Source: JACPDI01 sp035463475
Lineage (GTDB): Bacteria; Acidobacteriota; Vicinamibacteria; Vicinamibacterales; 2-12-FULL-66-21
DNA length: 64,000 nt
Assembly: GCA_035463475.1 (NCBI GenBank)
Contig: DATHTE010000087.1
Span: 1 to 64,000 of the forward strand
Reading direction: 5' to 3'
This document shows, one piece after another, positions 51,409 through 62,793 of the stretch (positions are counted from its first letter, which is position 1; each line of letters begins with the position of its first letter). The notes beneath the pieces were generated by a model. It searched no databases. It saw only the letters and a program-made list of their open reading frames with translations, and had not been told where the DNA came from. A program made the translations under genes and the position numbers.

Positions 51409-52749
51409 ATGACCGGGACGAACATCTGGGAGCAGGTCCTGACCTGCATTGAGAACAAGGTCAACCGGCACAGCTTCCTGACCTGGTTCAAGCCCACTGC
51501 CTTCCTCGCCGACGGCGAAGCGACCATCACCGTCGGGGTGCCGAACCCGCTCTTTCGCGACTGGCTCCCCAAGCACTATGCGGCCGTCATCGACGAGGCG
51601 CTGGCGGAGGTGGGGCGGAAGGACACCGACGTTCGGTTCGTCGTGGACAACGGCACGGCGCTCACCGCCCCCGCGCCACCGGCCGAAGACGCTCCTCCCG
51701 CGCCCCCCGTCGATCAGCCGCCCATCACGAGTCCGGGAGGGCTGAACCCTCGCTACGCCTTCGATACGTTCATCGTCGGGCCGTCGAACCAGTTCGCGCA
51801 CGCGGCATGCCGCGCTGTCGCTGAAGCGCCGTCGCGTTCCTACAATCCGCTCTTCATCTACGGCGGCGTGGGCCTGGGCAAGACGCACCTGATGCACGCG
51901 ATCGGCCACTACGTGCTCACCAACGCGCGCGGCCTGAAGCTGACGTACATCTCGTCCGAGCGTTTCATGAACGAGATGATCAACGCGGTGCGCTACGACA
52001 AGATCCTGGACTTCCGCGAGCGCTATCGCAGCGTGGACATCCTGCTCGTGGACGACATCCAGTTTCTCGCGGGGAAGGAAGGGACGCAGACAGAGTTCTT
52101 CCACACGTTCAATTCGCTGTACGACTCGCAGAAGCAGATCGTCATCTCGAGCGACTGCCCGCCGCACGAGATTCCTTCGCTCGAAGAGCGGCTGCGCTCG
52201 CGTTTCGAGTGGGGCCTCATCGCCGATATCCAGCCTCCGGACCTCGAGACCAAGGTCGCCATTCTCAAGCGCAAGGCGGAAGCCGAGGCGGTGCCGCTCG
52301 CGGATGACGTGGCCCTTTACATCGCTGGAAAGATCAAGTCGAACATTCGCGAGCTCGAAGGGTCCTTGATACGTCTGATCGCCTATGCGTCGCTCACCGG
52401 CCGCGAGATCTCTCTCCCTCTCGCGCAGGAAGTCCTGCGGAAGGTCCTGGGTCACGAGGAGAAGGCGGTCACGATCGATCAGATTCAGAAGTTCGTGTCG
52501 GATTTCTACCAGCTCAAGCTGGCCGACCTGAAATCGCGCAACAACGCCAAGTCGGTGGCCATGCCACGTCAGATTGCGATGTATCTCTGTAAGTCGCTGA
52601 CCAACGCGTCACTACCCGAGATCGGCAAGAGCTTCGGGGGGAAGCACCACTCCACGGTGATTCACTCGATCAGGAAGATCGAGGAACTCCGCCGCCGTGA
52701 CGTGAGTTTCAACACCCAGATCAACGGCTTCATCGAGTCATTCCGGTGA
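51409..52749 (+). CDS. dnaA: Chromosomal replication initiator DnaA
   Basis: 446 residues from ATG 51409. Domain I starts NIWEQVLTCIENKVNRHSFL; the AAA+ domain has YGGVGLGKTHLMHAIGHYVL, LLVDDIQFLAGKEGTQTEFF and the Sensor II region. The C-terminal DNA-binding domain contains PRQIAMYLCKSLTNASLPEI and GGKHHSTVIHSIRKIEEL. Domain II is short and Pro-rich. A start at 51358 would run through the DnaA boxes and is rejected. Confidence 0.97.
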   Translation: MTGTNIWEQVLTCIENKVNRHSFLTWFKPTAFLADGEATITVGVPNPLFRDWLPKHYAAVIDEALAEVGRKDTDVRFVVDNGTALTAPAPPAEDAPPAPPVDQPPITSPGGLNPRYAFDTFIVGPSNQFAHAACRAVAEAPSRSYNPLFIYGGVGLGKTHLMHAIGHYVLTNARGLKLTYISSERFMNEMINAVRYDKILDFRERYRSVDILLVDDIQFLAGKEGTQTEFFHTFNSLYDSQKQIVISSDCPPHEIPSLEERLRSRFEWGLIADIQPPDLETKVAILKRKAEAEAVPLADDVALYIAGKIKSNIRELEGSLIRLIAYASLTGREISLPLAQEVLRKVLGHEEKAVTIDQIQKFVSDFYQLKLADLKSRNNAKSVAMPRQIAMYLCKSLTNASLPEIGKSFGGKHHSTVIHSIRKIEELRRRDVSFNTQINGFIESFR

Positions 52750-53033
52750 CGTTCTCGGCTTTTCCACATGCGCCCTCACGGGAGGCTGTGGGCGTTCTGT
52801 GGATGCCGGTTGAGGTCGGATTCATGCACCGTACCTGGCCAAGGCATGCGTGGTCGAGGCCCTGATTCGTGCACAGCGTAATTGCCTGATTTTTAAGGAC
52901 AAAAACGGCTTTGCTGGCTTTTCAACAGCACCTAGATCTTGATATAATTCTTCTTTCTACTTCCCTGAATGATTCTCAAGAGTACACGCGAGTAGCACAA
53001 GGCGCGCCCGGCGGGCCGCCCGCGAGGACAAGA
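52750..53033. other. dnaA-dnaN gap: candidate oriC part 2
   Basis: 284 bases. DnaA-box-like TTTTCCACA is at 52760-52768 and TGTGGATGC (reverse of GCATCCACA) at 52798-52806. From about 52887 to 52980 the sequence becomes strongly AT-rich, including a stretch GATATAATTCTTCTTTC, which could unwind. In many bacteria oriC is between dnaA and dnaN. Cumulative GC skew would decide between this gap and the rpmH-dnaA gap. Confidence 0.55.
52921..52948 (+). promoter_or_regulatory. dnaN: Possible dnaN promoter
   Basis: A consensus TATAAT lies at 52943-52948 in the AT-rich gap. TTCAAC at 52921-52926, 16 bases upstream, matches the -35 box at three positions. Weak on the -35 side, and TATAAT could instead be part of the unwinding region. 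Confidence 0.4.
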
Positions 53034-54146
53034 ATGGAACTCGTCGTACCGAAGAATGATCTACTCCGCGAGCTTCAGCTCTTCCAGGGAATCGTCGAAC
53101 GCAAGAATACGATTCCCATTCTCGCGAACGTGCTCATCGAGGCCGAAGGGGATCACGTGCGGATGGCCGCGACCGATCTCGAGGTCGGGCTTCGCAGTCA
53201 GTGCCGGGCCTCGGTTGCCAAAGGGGGATCGCTCACGCTGCCGGCCAAGAAACTGTACGAGATCGTCAGGGCGCTTCCCGAGACGGACGTGCGCATCGAG
53301 GAGGACCGCAACGGCGTAAAGGTCGCGGCAGATCGCTTCGACTCTCGCATGCAGACGATGGCGCGCGACGACTTTCCGACCATGCCGGAATCTCGCGGGG
53401 CGATGGAAACGCTGAAGCGCGATGAACTGCGGCAGATGATTACCCGCACGCAGTTTGCGATTACCGGCGAGGACACCAGGTATTACCTGAACGGCGCGCA
53501 GTTCATCATCCGGGGGGACGGGATGAGTCTCGTCGCGACCGACGGCCATCGCCTGGCGCTGATCACCGTTCCCCGCGCCTTGCCGAAAGGGCGGAAACCG
53601 GACGAGGAGATGCGGGTGATCCTGCCGCGCAAGACCCTGTCGGAGCTCGCCAAGCTCCTGGCCGAAGCCGACGGGGACGTGTCGTTCGAGAAAGGGGAGA
53701 ACCACCTCTTCTTCGACGTGGGCGGCCGGCTCCTGATCTCGCGGATGATCGACGGCCAGTTTCCGGCGTTCGAGCGCGTCATCCCGAAGTCGAACGACAA
53801 GAGTGTCGAGTTCGATCGGGATCGCCTGACGAGCGCGGTGCGCCGCGTCGCGCTGATGTCGAACGAACGATCGCGGGCGGTCCGGTTCCAGATAGACACG
53901 GGCAGGGTCGAGATCGCGTCGAGCAGCCCGGAGTTCGGCGAGGCGCACGAGGCGCTGACGGTCGAGTACGCGGGCCCCTCGATGCAGATCTGTTTCAACG
54001 CACAGTACATCCTCGACTTCCTCGGCGTGGTCGAGACCGAGATCGTGGCGCTCGAGTTCAAGGACGAAATGAGCCAGGCCGTGATGAAGCCGGTTGGCGC
54101 CGAGGGCTACGACTACACGTACGTGATCATGCCGATGCGTATCTGA
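53034..54146 (+). CDS. dnaN: DNA polymerase III beta sliding clamp
   Basis: 370 residues from ATG 53034, with GAGGA seven bases upstream. It shows three DnaN domains: MELVVPKNDLLRELQLFQGI, SLTLPAKKLYEIVRALPETD, VATDGHRLALITVPRALP, and the C-terminal YTYVIMPMRI typical of the clamp. It tethers polymerase to DNA. gyrB follows four bases after its stop. Confidence 0.97.
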   Translation: MELVVPKNDLLRELQLFQGIVERKNTIPILANVLIEAEGDHVRMAATDLEVGLRSQCRASVAKGGSLTLPAKKLYEIVRALPETDVRIEEDRNGVKVAADRFDSRMQTMARDDFPTMPESRGAMETLKRDELRQMITRTQFAITGEDTRYYLNGAQFIIRGDGMSLVATDGHRLALITVPRALPKGRKPDEEMRVILPRKTLSELAKLLAEADGDVSFEKGENHLFFDVGGRLLISRMIDGQFPAFERVIPKSNDKSVEFDRDRLTSAVRRVALMSNERSRAVRFQIDTGRVEIASSSPEFGEAHEALTVEYAGPSMQICFNAQYILDFLGVVETEIVALEFKDEMSQAVMKPVGAEGYDYTYVIMPMRI

Positions 54147-54150
54147 CCGA

Positions 54151-56712
<2,562 letters not shown>

Positions 56713-56713
56713 G

Positions 56714-59212
56714 ATGGAACCATCCTCGACCAGAATCCCCGTCGCAATCGAAGACGAGATGAAGCGCTCGTACATGGATTACGCCATGAGCGTAATCATC
56801 GGGCGAGCGCTGCCCGACGTGCGCGACGGCCTGAAGCCCGCGCACCGCCGCGTGCTCTTCGCGATGCGGCAGATGGGGCTCACGTCGACGCGCGTATACC
56901 GGAAGTGCGCGAAGATCGTCGGCGAAGTCATCGGCAACTACCACCCCCACGGGGACGCATCGGCCTACGACACCCTCGTCCGCCTGGCGCAGGACTTCAA
57001 CATGCGCTACCCGCTGGTGGACGGCCAGGGGAACTTCGGATCAGTGGACGGGGACCCGCCCGCCGCCTACCGGTACACGGAGGCGCGTCTCAAGGCGATC
57101 GCCGAAGAGATGATGGCGGACCTCGACAAGGAGACCGTCGATTTCGTCCCGAACTTCGACGAGACCACCGAGGAGCCGACGGTCATGCCGACGCCGTTCC
57201 CCAACCTGCTGGTGAACGGGTCCGCCGGCATCGCCGTCGGGATGGCGACCAACATTCCCCCTCACAACCTGAACGAGGTCATTGCGGCCGCGATCGCGCT
57301 CGTGGAGCACCGAAAGGAACCGCGCGAGGCGAAGTTCCGCCATGTCCTTCGCACCGTTCCCGGTCCCGATTTCCCGACCGGCGGCATCGTCGTCGGCAGG
57401 CAGGGGATCTTCCAGGCGTATCAGACCGGTCGGGGGGCGATCACCGTCCGGGCGCGCGCGACGGTCGAGACGAGCCCGAAGGGAGAGCGGCAGTCGATCG
57501 TCGTGACGGAGATTCCGTACCAGATCAACAAGGCGAGATTGGTCGAGAAGATCGCCGAGCTGGCGCGCGAGAAGTCGATCGAAGGCATTGCCGATCTCCG
57601 CGACGAGTCCGACCGGGAAGGCCTGCGCATCGTCATCGAGCTGAAGCGCGGGGAGGTGCCGGAAGTCATCCTCAACAACCTGTACAAGCACACGCCGCTG
57701 CAGACCAGTTTCGGGATCATCATGCTGGCCATCGTCGGCGGCCGGCCGCGCGTGCTCAACCTGCTCGAGATCCTCGAGCAGTTCGTCGGGTTCCGTCGCG
57801 AGGTGGTCCGACGCCGCACCGAGTTCGAGCTGCGGCGGGCGGAAGCGCGGGCGCACATCCTCGAAGGGCTCAAGATCGCCCTCGATCGCCTGGACGAGGT
57901 GATCAGGCTCATTCGCGGGTCGAAGAACCCGGCGGAGGCGCGGGACGGCCTGATGACACAGTTCAGCCTGACGCAGGTCCAGGCGCAGGCCATCCTCGAC
58001 ATGCAGCTCCAGCGGCTCACCGGGCTGGAGCGGCAGAAGATCGTTGACGAGCTGGTGGAGCTGCTGAAGACGATCGAGCGGCTGCGGGCGATCCTGTCGA
58101 GCGATGAGCTGCTGCTCGACATCGTGGTCCGCGAGCTGCGCGCGGTGCAGGAGCAGTTCGGCGACGAACGCCGCACGGAGATCATCGAAGAGTCCGGAGA
58201 ATTCCGGATCGAGGACCTGATCGCCGAGGAAGACATGGCGATCACCGTGACGAACACGGGCTATATCAAGCGGACGGCGATCTCCTCGTATCGCAAGCAG
58301 GCGCGCGGCGGCAAGGGGCGCATCGGGATGCGCACCCGCGAGGAAGATTTCGTCACCCACCTGTTCGTCGCGTCAACGCACGCCTACATCATGATCTTCT
58401 CGGACCGGGGGCGTGCATACTGGCTGCGGGTCCACGAGATCCCGGACGTCGGGCCGGACGGCCGCGGTAAAGCGATTGCCAACCTGGTCTCGATGGAGGA
58501 AGGGGAGCGGATCGCAGCTCTACTGGCTGTCCGGGAGTTCCCCGTCGAAGAAGGCCAGGCGTTCATCGTGATGGGCACCCGCCACGGTGTCATCAAAAAG
58601 ACCGACCTGTCGCTGTTCCGTAATCCCCGGAGCGGCGGCATCATCGCGATGGGCATCGAGGAAGGGGACTCGGTCATGGCGGTCGCCCAGACGTCCGGCC
58701 AGGACGAAATTTTCATCGGCACAAGAGACGGAATGGCGATACGCTTTCCTGAGTCAGACGTTCGCCCGATGGGCCGGGCCGCGTACGGCGTCCGCGGCAT
58801 CACGCTGCGGGACGGCGACGAAGTCGTGGCCATGGAAATGGTCCGGCAAGGGGGGACGCTTCTCACCGTCACCGAGAACGGGTACGGCAAGCGGACGGAG
58901 CTCGACGAGTACCGGTTGCAGTCGCGGGGCGGATTGGGCATCATCAACATCCAGACCAGCGACAGGAACGGCCGGGTCGTCGGCGTGGCGTACGTCGCCA
59001 GTGGCGACGAGTTGATGCTGATCAGCCAGCAGGGCAAGGTGATCCGGATGTCGACCGACGGCATCCGTGTCATCGGCCGCGCCACGCAGGGCGTCCGCCT
59101 GATCGAGACGGAGGAGAACGACAAGGTCGTGTCTATCGCCCGCCTGGAGGAAGACGGCAGCCAGGAAGAGGGCGAGGCCACGCAACCGCCGCCGGGCAAC
59201 GGCGGCGCCTAG
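56714..59212 (+). CDS. gyrA: DNA gyrase subunit A
   Basis: 832 residues from ATG 56714 (ATG 56705 possible, overlapping gyrB). The catalytic Tyr is Y121 (AAYRYTEARL). The quinolone region reads PHGDASAYD: residue 82, equivalent to E. coli Ser83, is Ala, while Asp87 is kept (D86). The C-terminal beta-pinwheel has QARGGKGRIGMRTR as the GyrA box. Full length. Confidence 0.97.
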   Translation: MEPSSTRIPVAIEDEMKRSYMDYAMSVIIGRALPDVRDGLKPAHRRVLFAMRQMGLTSTRVYRKCAKIVGEVIGNYHPHGDASAYDTLVRLAQDFNMRYPLVDGQGNFGSVDGDPPAAYRYTEARLKAIAEEMMADLDKETVDFVPNFDETTEEPTVMPTPFPNLLVNGSAGIAVGMATNIPPHNLNEVIAAAIALVEHRKEPREAKFRHVLRTVPGPDFPTGGIVVGRQGIFQAYQTGRGAITVRARATVETSPKGERQSIVVTEIPYQINKARLVEKIAELAREKSIEGIADLRDESDREGLRIVIELKRGEVPEVILNNLYKHTPLQTSFGIIMLAIVGGRPRVLNLLEILEQFVGFRREVVRRRTEFELRRAEARAHILEGLKIALDRLDEVIRLIRGSKNPAEARDGLMTQFSLTQVQAQAILDMQLQRLTGLERQKIVDELVELLKTIERLRAILSSDELLLDIVVRELRAVQEQFGDERRTEIIEESGEFRIEDLIAEEDMAITVTNTGYIKRTAISSYRKQARGGKGRIGMRTREEDFVTHLFVASTHAYIMIFSDRGRAYWLRVHEIPDVGPDGRGKAIANLVSMEEGERIAALLAVREFPVEEGQAFIVMGTRHGVIKKTDLSLFRNPRSGGIIAMGIEEGDSVMAVAQTSGQDEIFIGTRDGMAIRFPESDVRPMGRAAYGVRGITLRDGDEVVAMEMVRQGGTLLTVTENGYGKRTELDEYRLQSRGGLGIINIQTSDRNGRVVGVAYVASGDELMLISQQGKVIRMSTDGIRVIGRATQGVRLIETEENDKVVSIARLEEDGSQEEGEATQPPPGNGGA

Positions 59213-59241
59213 GGGGCGCAACGCTCCGGGAGGAGGTTGTC

Positions 59242-59958
59242 ATGCCGCGACGGTTCGTGCTCACGGCTGCGGCGGTCGCCGTAGTCTCCGGTCTCGCATT
59301 CACGTCTGCCTGCTCCAGCTACTCGGGCGAGCAGCAGATGCTTCGCAAGTACTTCCAGGCCAACCAGCTTCGCGATCAGAGCACGGTCGGCAACGTCGCG
59401 ACAGTCGAGTTCAACCCGACGACCGACGGCACGGTGCAGAGCTTCAACGTGACGTCGGTGAGCGAGGAACGCCGCAAGACGCTGAACATCCGCCAGTACG
59501 CCGAGGAGTTCAAGAAGGCGAAGGAAGACAACGACGCGTTCACCAAGGAAGTCAACAAGTACCAGAAGGACAACGCCGTCGAGATCGATCGCGTCACGCG
59601 CGCGGCCGGCCAGAACAAGCCGCTTCGCGGGAAGGACGCCGAGCTGCACGCCTCGTGGCAGAAGTGGGTCGCGGACCGCGTCGATCACACCCACCGCCTG
59701 ACGGAGAGCCGCCGCAAGCTCGCGGCCGAGACGCGCGTCGCGGAGCTGAGCACGTTCAATGCGCTGAAACCGATCGACGTGACGGGCTACGACGGCGAAC
59801 TGATCTCCAAAGATGTGACGGTCGCGGCCAAAGTCAAGAGGCCGGACGGCAGCATCGTCGATCGCACGTTGGTGGTAATCATGGAAAAGGCCACGCTCAA
59901 GGGGCCAGAGGGAGAACGCGACGGGCGCTGGATCATCACGGAGATCAAGGGCCGATAG
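59242..59958 (+). CDS. Lipoprotein of unknown function, paralog 1
   Basis: 238 residues, with GGAGGAGG seven bases upstream of ATG 59242. A lipoprotein signal peptide ends SACSS (Cys25 or near). The mature part is hydrophilic, with a coiled-coil-like middle (about 75-160: EEFKKAKEDNDAFTKEVNKY) and an ordered end (VTVAAKVKRPDGSIVDRTLV, GRWIITEIKG). The motif EQQMLRKYFQANQLRDQ and VEFNPTTDGTVQSFNVTSV is shared with the next gene. Family not recognised. The hairpin 59974-60011 follows. Confidence 0.82.
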   Translation: MPRRFVLTAAAVAVVSGLAFTSACSSYSGEQQMLRKYFQANQLRDQSTVGNVATVEFNPTTDGTVQSFNVTSVSEERRKTLNIRQYAEEFKKAKEDNDAFTKEVNKYQKDNAVEIDRVTRAAGQNKPLRGKDAELHASWQKWVADRVDHTHRLTESRRKLAAETRVAELSTFNALKPIDVTGYDGELISKDVTVAAKVKRPDGSIVDRTLVVIMEKATLKGPEGERDGRWIITEIKGR

Positions 59959-59973
59959 GTCCGCTCGGAATCC

Positions 59974-60011
59974 GGGAATCGCGCGATGGCGCCGCCGATC
60001 GCGCGATTCCC
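59974..60011. terminator. Strong 14-bp hairpin after lipoprotein paralog 1
   Basis: GGGAATCGCGCGAT (59974-59987), a 10-base loop, and ATCGCGCGATTCCC (59998-60011) are exact complements. No long T-run follows, so terminator function is likely but not certain. The 5' arm and loop cover the place where paralog 2 should start. Confidence 0.7.
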
Positions 60012-60496
60012 GTTTCGTACTCCTTGCGCTGCTCGCCTGGGGAGCGACGACCTGCGCTCCCCACGCCGTCGAGCAGCACCTCCTCAGGAGCTACTTCGAT
60101 CTCTGCGCGGCGGCCGATGACGTGGCGCTCGCCAACAGCGCGCTCGTCGTTCTCGATCCGCGAGCGGACGGCGTGGTCGGCCGCTTCCACGTGACCGCCG
60201 TCGATCCCGCGGTCAGCCAGCCCGCCTCCGCCAGTCCCGAGGTGGCCGCCCTGAGCCTGTTCGACCCACACGCACGCCCGGAGGACACGTCGCCGGCGCT
60301 CCTCGTCACGCGGCAGGTACACGTCTCAGCGGAGATTCACCGCGACGGCGTGATCCGGCGGGAACCCATCACGATCACCCTCGCGCGCGCGGAGACCCGC
60401 GCAACCACGGGGCGCTGGATTGTGATCAGGCTGGCTCCAGGCGGGCGTACTTTGCGAGCAGTTTCTTCTGTCCAACGGTCAGGAACCGCACGGTAA
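59987..60496 (+). pseudogene. Lipoprotein paralog 2, start codon lost or frameshifted
   Basis: The frame is open from 59879 to 60496 but has no ATG, GTG or TTG before GTG 60122. From 59987 it reads RDSRFVLLALLAWGATTC, a lipoprotein signal with a lipobox-like Cys, then EQHLLRSYFDLCAAADDV and ALVVLDPRADGVVGRFHVTA, clearly homologous to paralog 1. ATG 59986 lies one base away in the adjacent frame; a one-base deletion in the first 12 bases would join it. Either a frameshift or rare start (ATC/ATT) is possible. The last 71 bases overlap the convergent uvrD. Interval boundary is approximate. Confidence 0.6.
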
Positions 60497-62717
60497 TCTT
60501 CTCGTCGTCGTTGTAGGCCTCGACCGAGAGGACGGTCCCGATCCCGAACTGCCGGTGGCGCACGCGCATGCCGGGCCGGACGCCGGTGAGCGAGGACTGA
60601 TCCTCGTCTTCGTACGCGTAGCTCGCGGCTGGGGTCCCCTCCCGCCACCGGTCGGGCGAGCGACGCCGCCGGCCGTACGGGTTCGTGCGGAACTCGTAAT
60701 GGGAGTGCGAGAACGAGTCCTGCAGCGGCGCGCTCCACGACGGCGCGATCACTTTCACCAGCTCGGACGGGATCTCCGCGAGGAAACGGGACGGGGCGGT
60801 CCCCTGGTACTCGCCGAACACGCGGCGGCGGGCGGCGCCGGTGAGCACCAGGAGGCGCTGCGCGCGGGTCATGCCCACGTAGCACAGGCGGCGTTCCTCC
60901 TCCAGCTCCTCGAGGTCGTCGCTCGAGCGCGAGTGGGGAAACAGCCCCTCCTCGAGCCCGGCGAGGATGACCACGGGGAACTCGAGCCCCTTTGCCGCGT
61001 GCATGGTCATCAGCCAGACGCGCGCCTCACGGGTGCCTGATTCCTCGTCCGCCTCCGAGAGCAGGGACAGCCGGTCGACGAAGCCGCCGAGCGACGGCTC
61101 CTCGTCCCGGGACTCGTACTCGCGCGCGGCCGACACGAGCTCCATCAGGTTCTCGATCCGTCCTTCGGCCTCCTCGGTCTGCTCCTCCCGCAGCTCGCGC
61201 AGGTAGCCGGTCTGATCGAGCATCTTGCCGATCGCGATCGAGACGGGATCCTGGCGCGCGACTTCCGCCAGCCCCGCGATCAGATCACGGAAGGCGCGCA
61301 GCGACGCCACCGCGCGGGGTCCGAGCACGCGCTGCTCGACGGCGAAGGACAGCTTCGCCCAGAGCGAACGCGACGAGGAGGACTCCTGCAGTCCGGCCGC
61401 GAGCAGCGGCGGCGTGTCGCGTTCGACGTCCTCGGGCGGGATCGCCTGAAGGCCGTCGAGGATCGATTTGCCAATGCCGCGTGCCGGGACGTTGATCACG
61501 CGCCGGAGGCTGACGTCGTCGTGCGGGTTGATGATCAGCTTCAGGTACGCGAGCGCGTCCTTGATCTCCTTCCGTTCGTAGAACCGGACGCCCCCTATGA
61601 TCTTGTAGGCAATCCCCTCGCGCATGAGCGCGTCTTCCACGACGCGAGACTGCGCGTTCGTCCGGTAGAGCACCGCAACGGTGGCTTCGACGTCCTCCGC
61701 GCGCGCCTGCCGGATCGTCCGCGTGATGAAGTCTGCCTCTTCGATCTCGTCGCCGCCGCGGAAGTAGACGACCGGGTCGCCGCCGGCGCGATCCGTCCAG
61801 AGGCGCTTGTCCTTGCGGTTCCGGTTCTGGCTGATCACCGCCGATGCCGCGTCGAGGATCACGTGCGTGGATCGGTAGTTCTGCTCCAGCCGGATGGTCG
61901 TGACCTCGGGGAAATCCGCCTCGAAGTCCAGGATGTTCCGCAGGTCGGCGCCGCGCCATTTGTAGATCGACTGGTCGGGATCGCCGACCACGCAAAGGTT
62001 GCGGTGGATCTCGGCAAGACGCCGGATCAGCAGGTACTGGGGCCGGTTGGTGTCCTGGTACTCGTCCACCAGCACGTATTTGAAGCGGGTGGCGTAGCGG
62101 CGGCGCACCGGTTCGGAGGTCTCGAACAGCTCGACGGTCTTGAGCAGCAGGTCGTCGAAGTCGAGCGCGTTGGCGTCGCGCAGCGCGCGAAGGTAGCGCT
62201 TGTAGATCTGCGCGACCTGCTCGTCGCGCAGGCTCCAACCGCCGCCCTGCAACTCCTGGGGGCTCTCCATCCGGTTCTTCGCGCTGCTGATGCGGGCGAG
62301 CGCCTGCCGCGGCTGCAGGCTCTTGTCGTCCATTCCCAGCTCGCGCATGGCCTGCTTGACCACGGCGACCTGGTCGGAGGAGTCGTAGATGACGAAATCG
62401 CGGGTCAGGCCGATGACGGGTCCCTCGCGGCGCAGCAACCGCGCGCACAGCGCGTGGAAGGTGGACAGCCAGACGCGCGCGCTGTCGTCACCAATGAGCG
62501 CCTGGACGCGCTCGCGCATCTCGTCCGCCGCCTTGTTCGTGAAGGTGACCGCGAGCACTTCCTCCGGCTGCGCGAGCCCGTTTCCGATGAGGTATGCGAT
62601 GCGATAGGTGATGACGCGGGTCTTCCCGGAGCCGGCGCCCGCCAGGATCAGAAGCGCGCCTCCGGTGTGAAGGACCGCTTCTCGCTGGGCGTCGTTCAGG
62701 GAGGAGAGGAAATCCAT
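60426..62717 (-). CDS. pcrA: UvrD/PcrA-type superfamily I DNA helicase
   Basis: 763 residues. Motif I GAGSGKTRVITYRIAYLI, Ia TFTNKAADEMRERV, II VDEYQDTNRPQYLLI, III GDPDQSIYKWRGAD, IV RLEQNYRST, V MTMHAAKGLEFPVVIL and VI YVGMTRAQRLL are intact. The C-terminal Tudor-like tail is VRPGMRVRHRQFGIGTVLSV. It unwinds DNA in nucleotide-excision and mismatch repair and removes RecA or stalled polymerase. The start ATG 62717 abuts the reverse-orientation heptamer array, so no normal ribosome binding site is visible. Confidence 0.96.
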   Translation of the reverse strand: MDFLSSLNDAQREAVLHTGGALLILAGAGSGKTRVITYRIAYLIGNGLAQPEEVLAVTFTNKAADEMRERVQALIGDDSARVWLSTFHALCARLLRREGPVIGLTRDFVIYDSSDQVAVVKQAMRELGMDDKSLQPRQALARISSAKNRMESPQELQGGGWSLRDEQVAQIYKRYLRALRDANALDFDDLLLKTVELFETSEPVRRRYATRFKYVLVDEYQDTNRPQYLLIRRLAEIHRNLCVVGDPDQSIYKWRGADLRNILDFEADFPEVTTIRLEQNYRSTHVILDAASAVISQNRNRKDKRLWTDRAGGDPVVYFRGGDEIEEADFITRTIRQARAEDVEATVAVLYRTNAQSRVVEDALMREGIAYKIIGGVRFYERKEIKDALAYLKLIINPHDDVSLRRVINVPARGIGKSILDGLQAIPPEDVERDTPPLLAAGLQESSSSRSLWAKLSFAVEQRVLGPRAVASLRAFRDLIAGLAEVARQDPVSIAIGKMLDQTGYLRELREEQTEEAEGRIENLMELVSAAREYESRDEEPSLGGFVDRLSLLSEADEESGTREARVWLMTMHAAKGLEFPVVILAGLEEGLFPHSRSSDDLEELEEERRLCYVGMTRAQRLLVLTGAARRRVFGEYQGTAPSRFLAEIPSELVKVIAPSWSAPLQDSFSHSHYEFRTNPYGRRRRSPDRWREGTPAASYAYEDEDQSSLTGVRPGMRVRHRQFGIGTVLSVEAYNDDEKITVRFLTVGQKKLLAKYARLEPA

Positions 62718-62793
62718 CAGGGGCCAGAGGTCAGGGGCCAGAGGTCAGAGGCCAGAGGTCAGAGGCCAGAGGCCAGAGGCCAGGTACCAGAGG
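62717..62793 (-). repeat. Heptamer tandem array 3 (CCAGAGG/TCAGAGG, reverse orientation)
   Basis: Eleven units, two of them TCAGGGG and one CCAGGTA; the rest are CCAGAGG or TCAGAGG on the plus strand, i.e. CCTCTGG/CCTCTGA on the minus strand. It begins at the uvrD start codon. It also covers the last 16 codons and the stop (62747-62745) of the four-helix-bundle gene, encoding a SGLWPLTSGL-like end. This is the only array in minus orientation. Confidence 0.92.

Noticed and set aside
50605..52455. RnpA extended to 616 residues back over rpmH and dnaA
   Set aside because: The extra frame is antisense to dnaA and crosses rpmH; only the last ~120 residues are RnpA.
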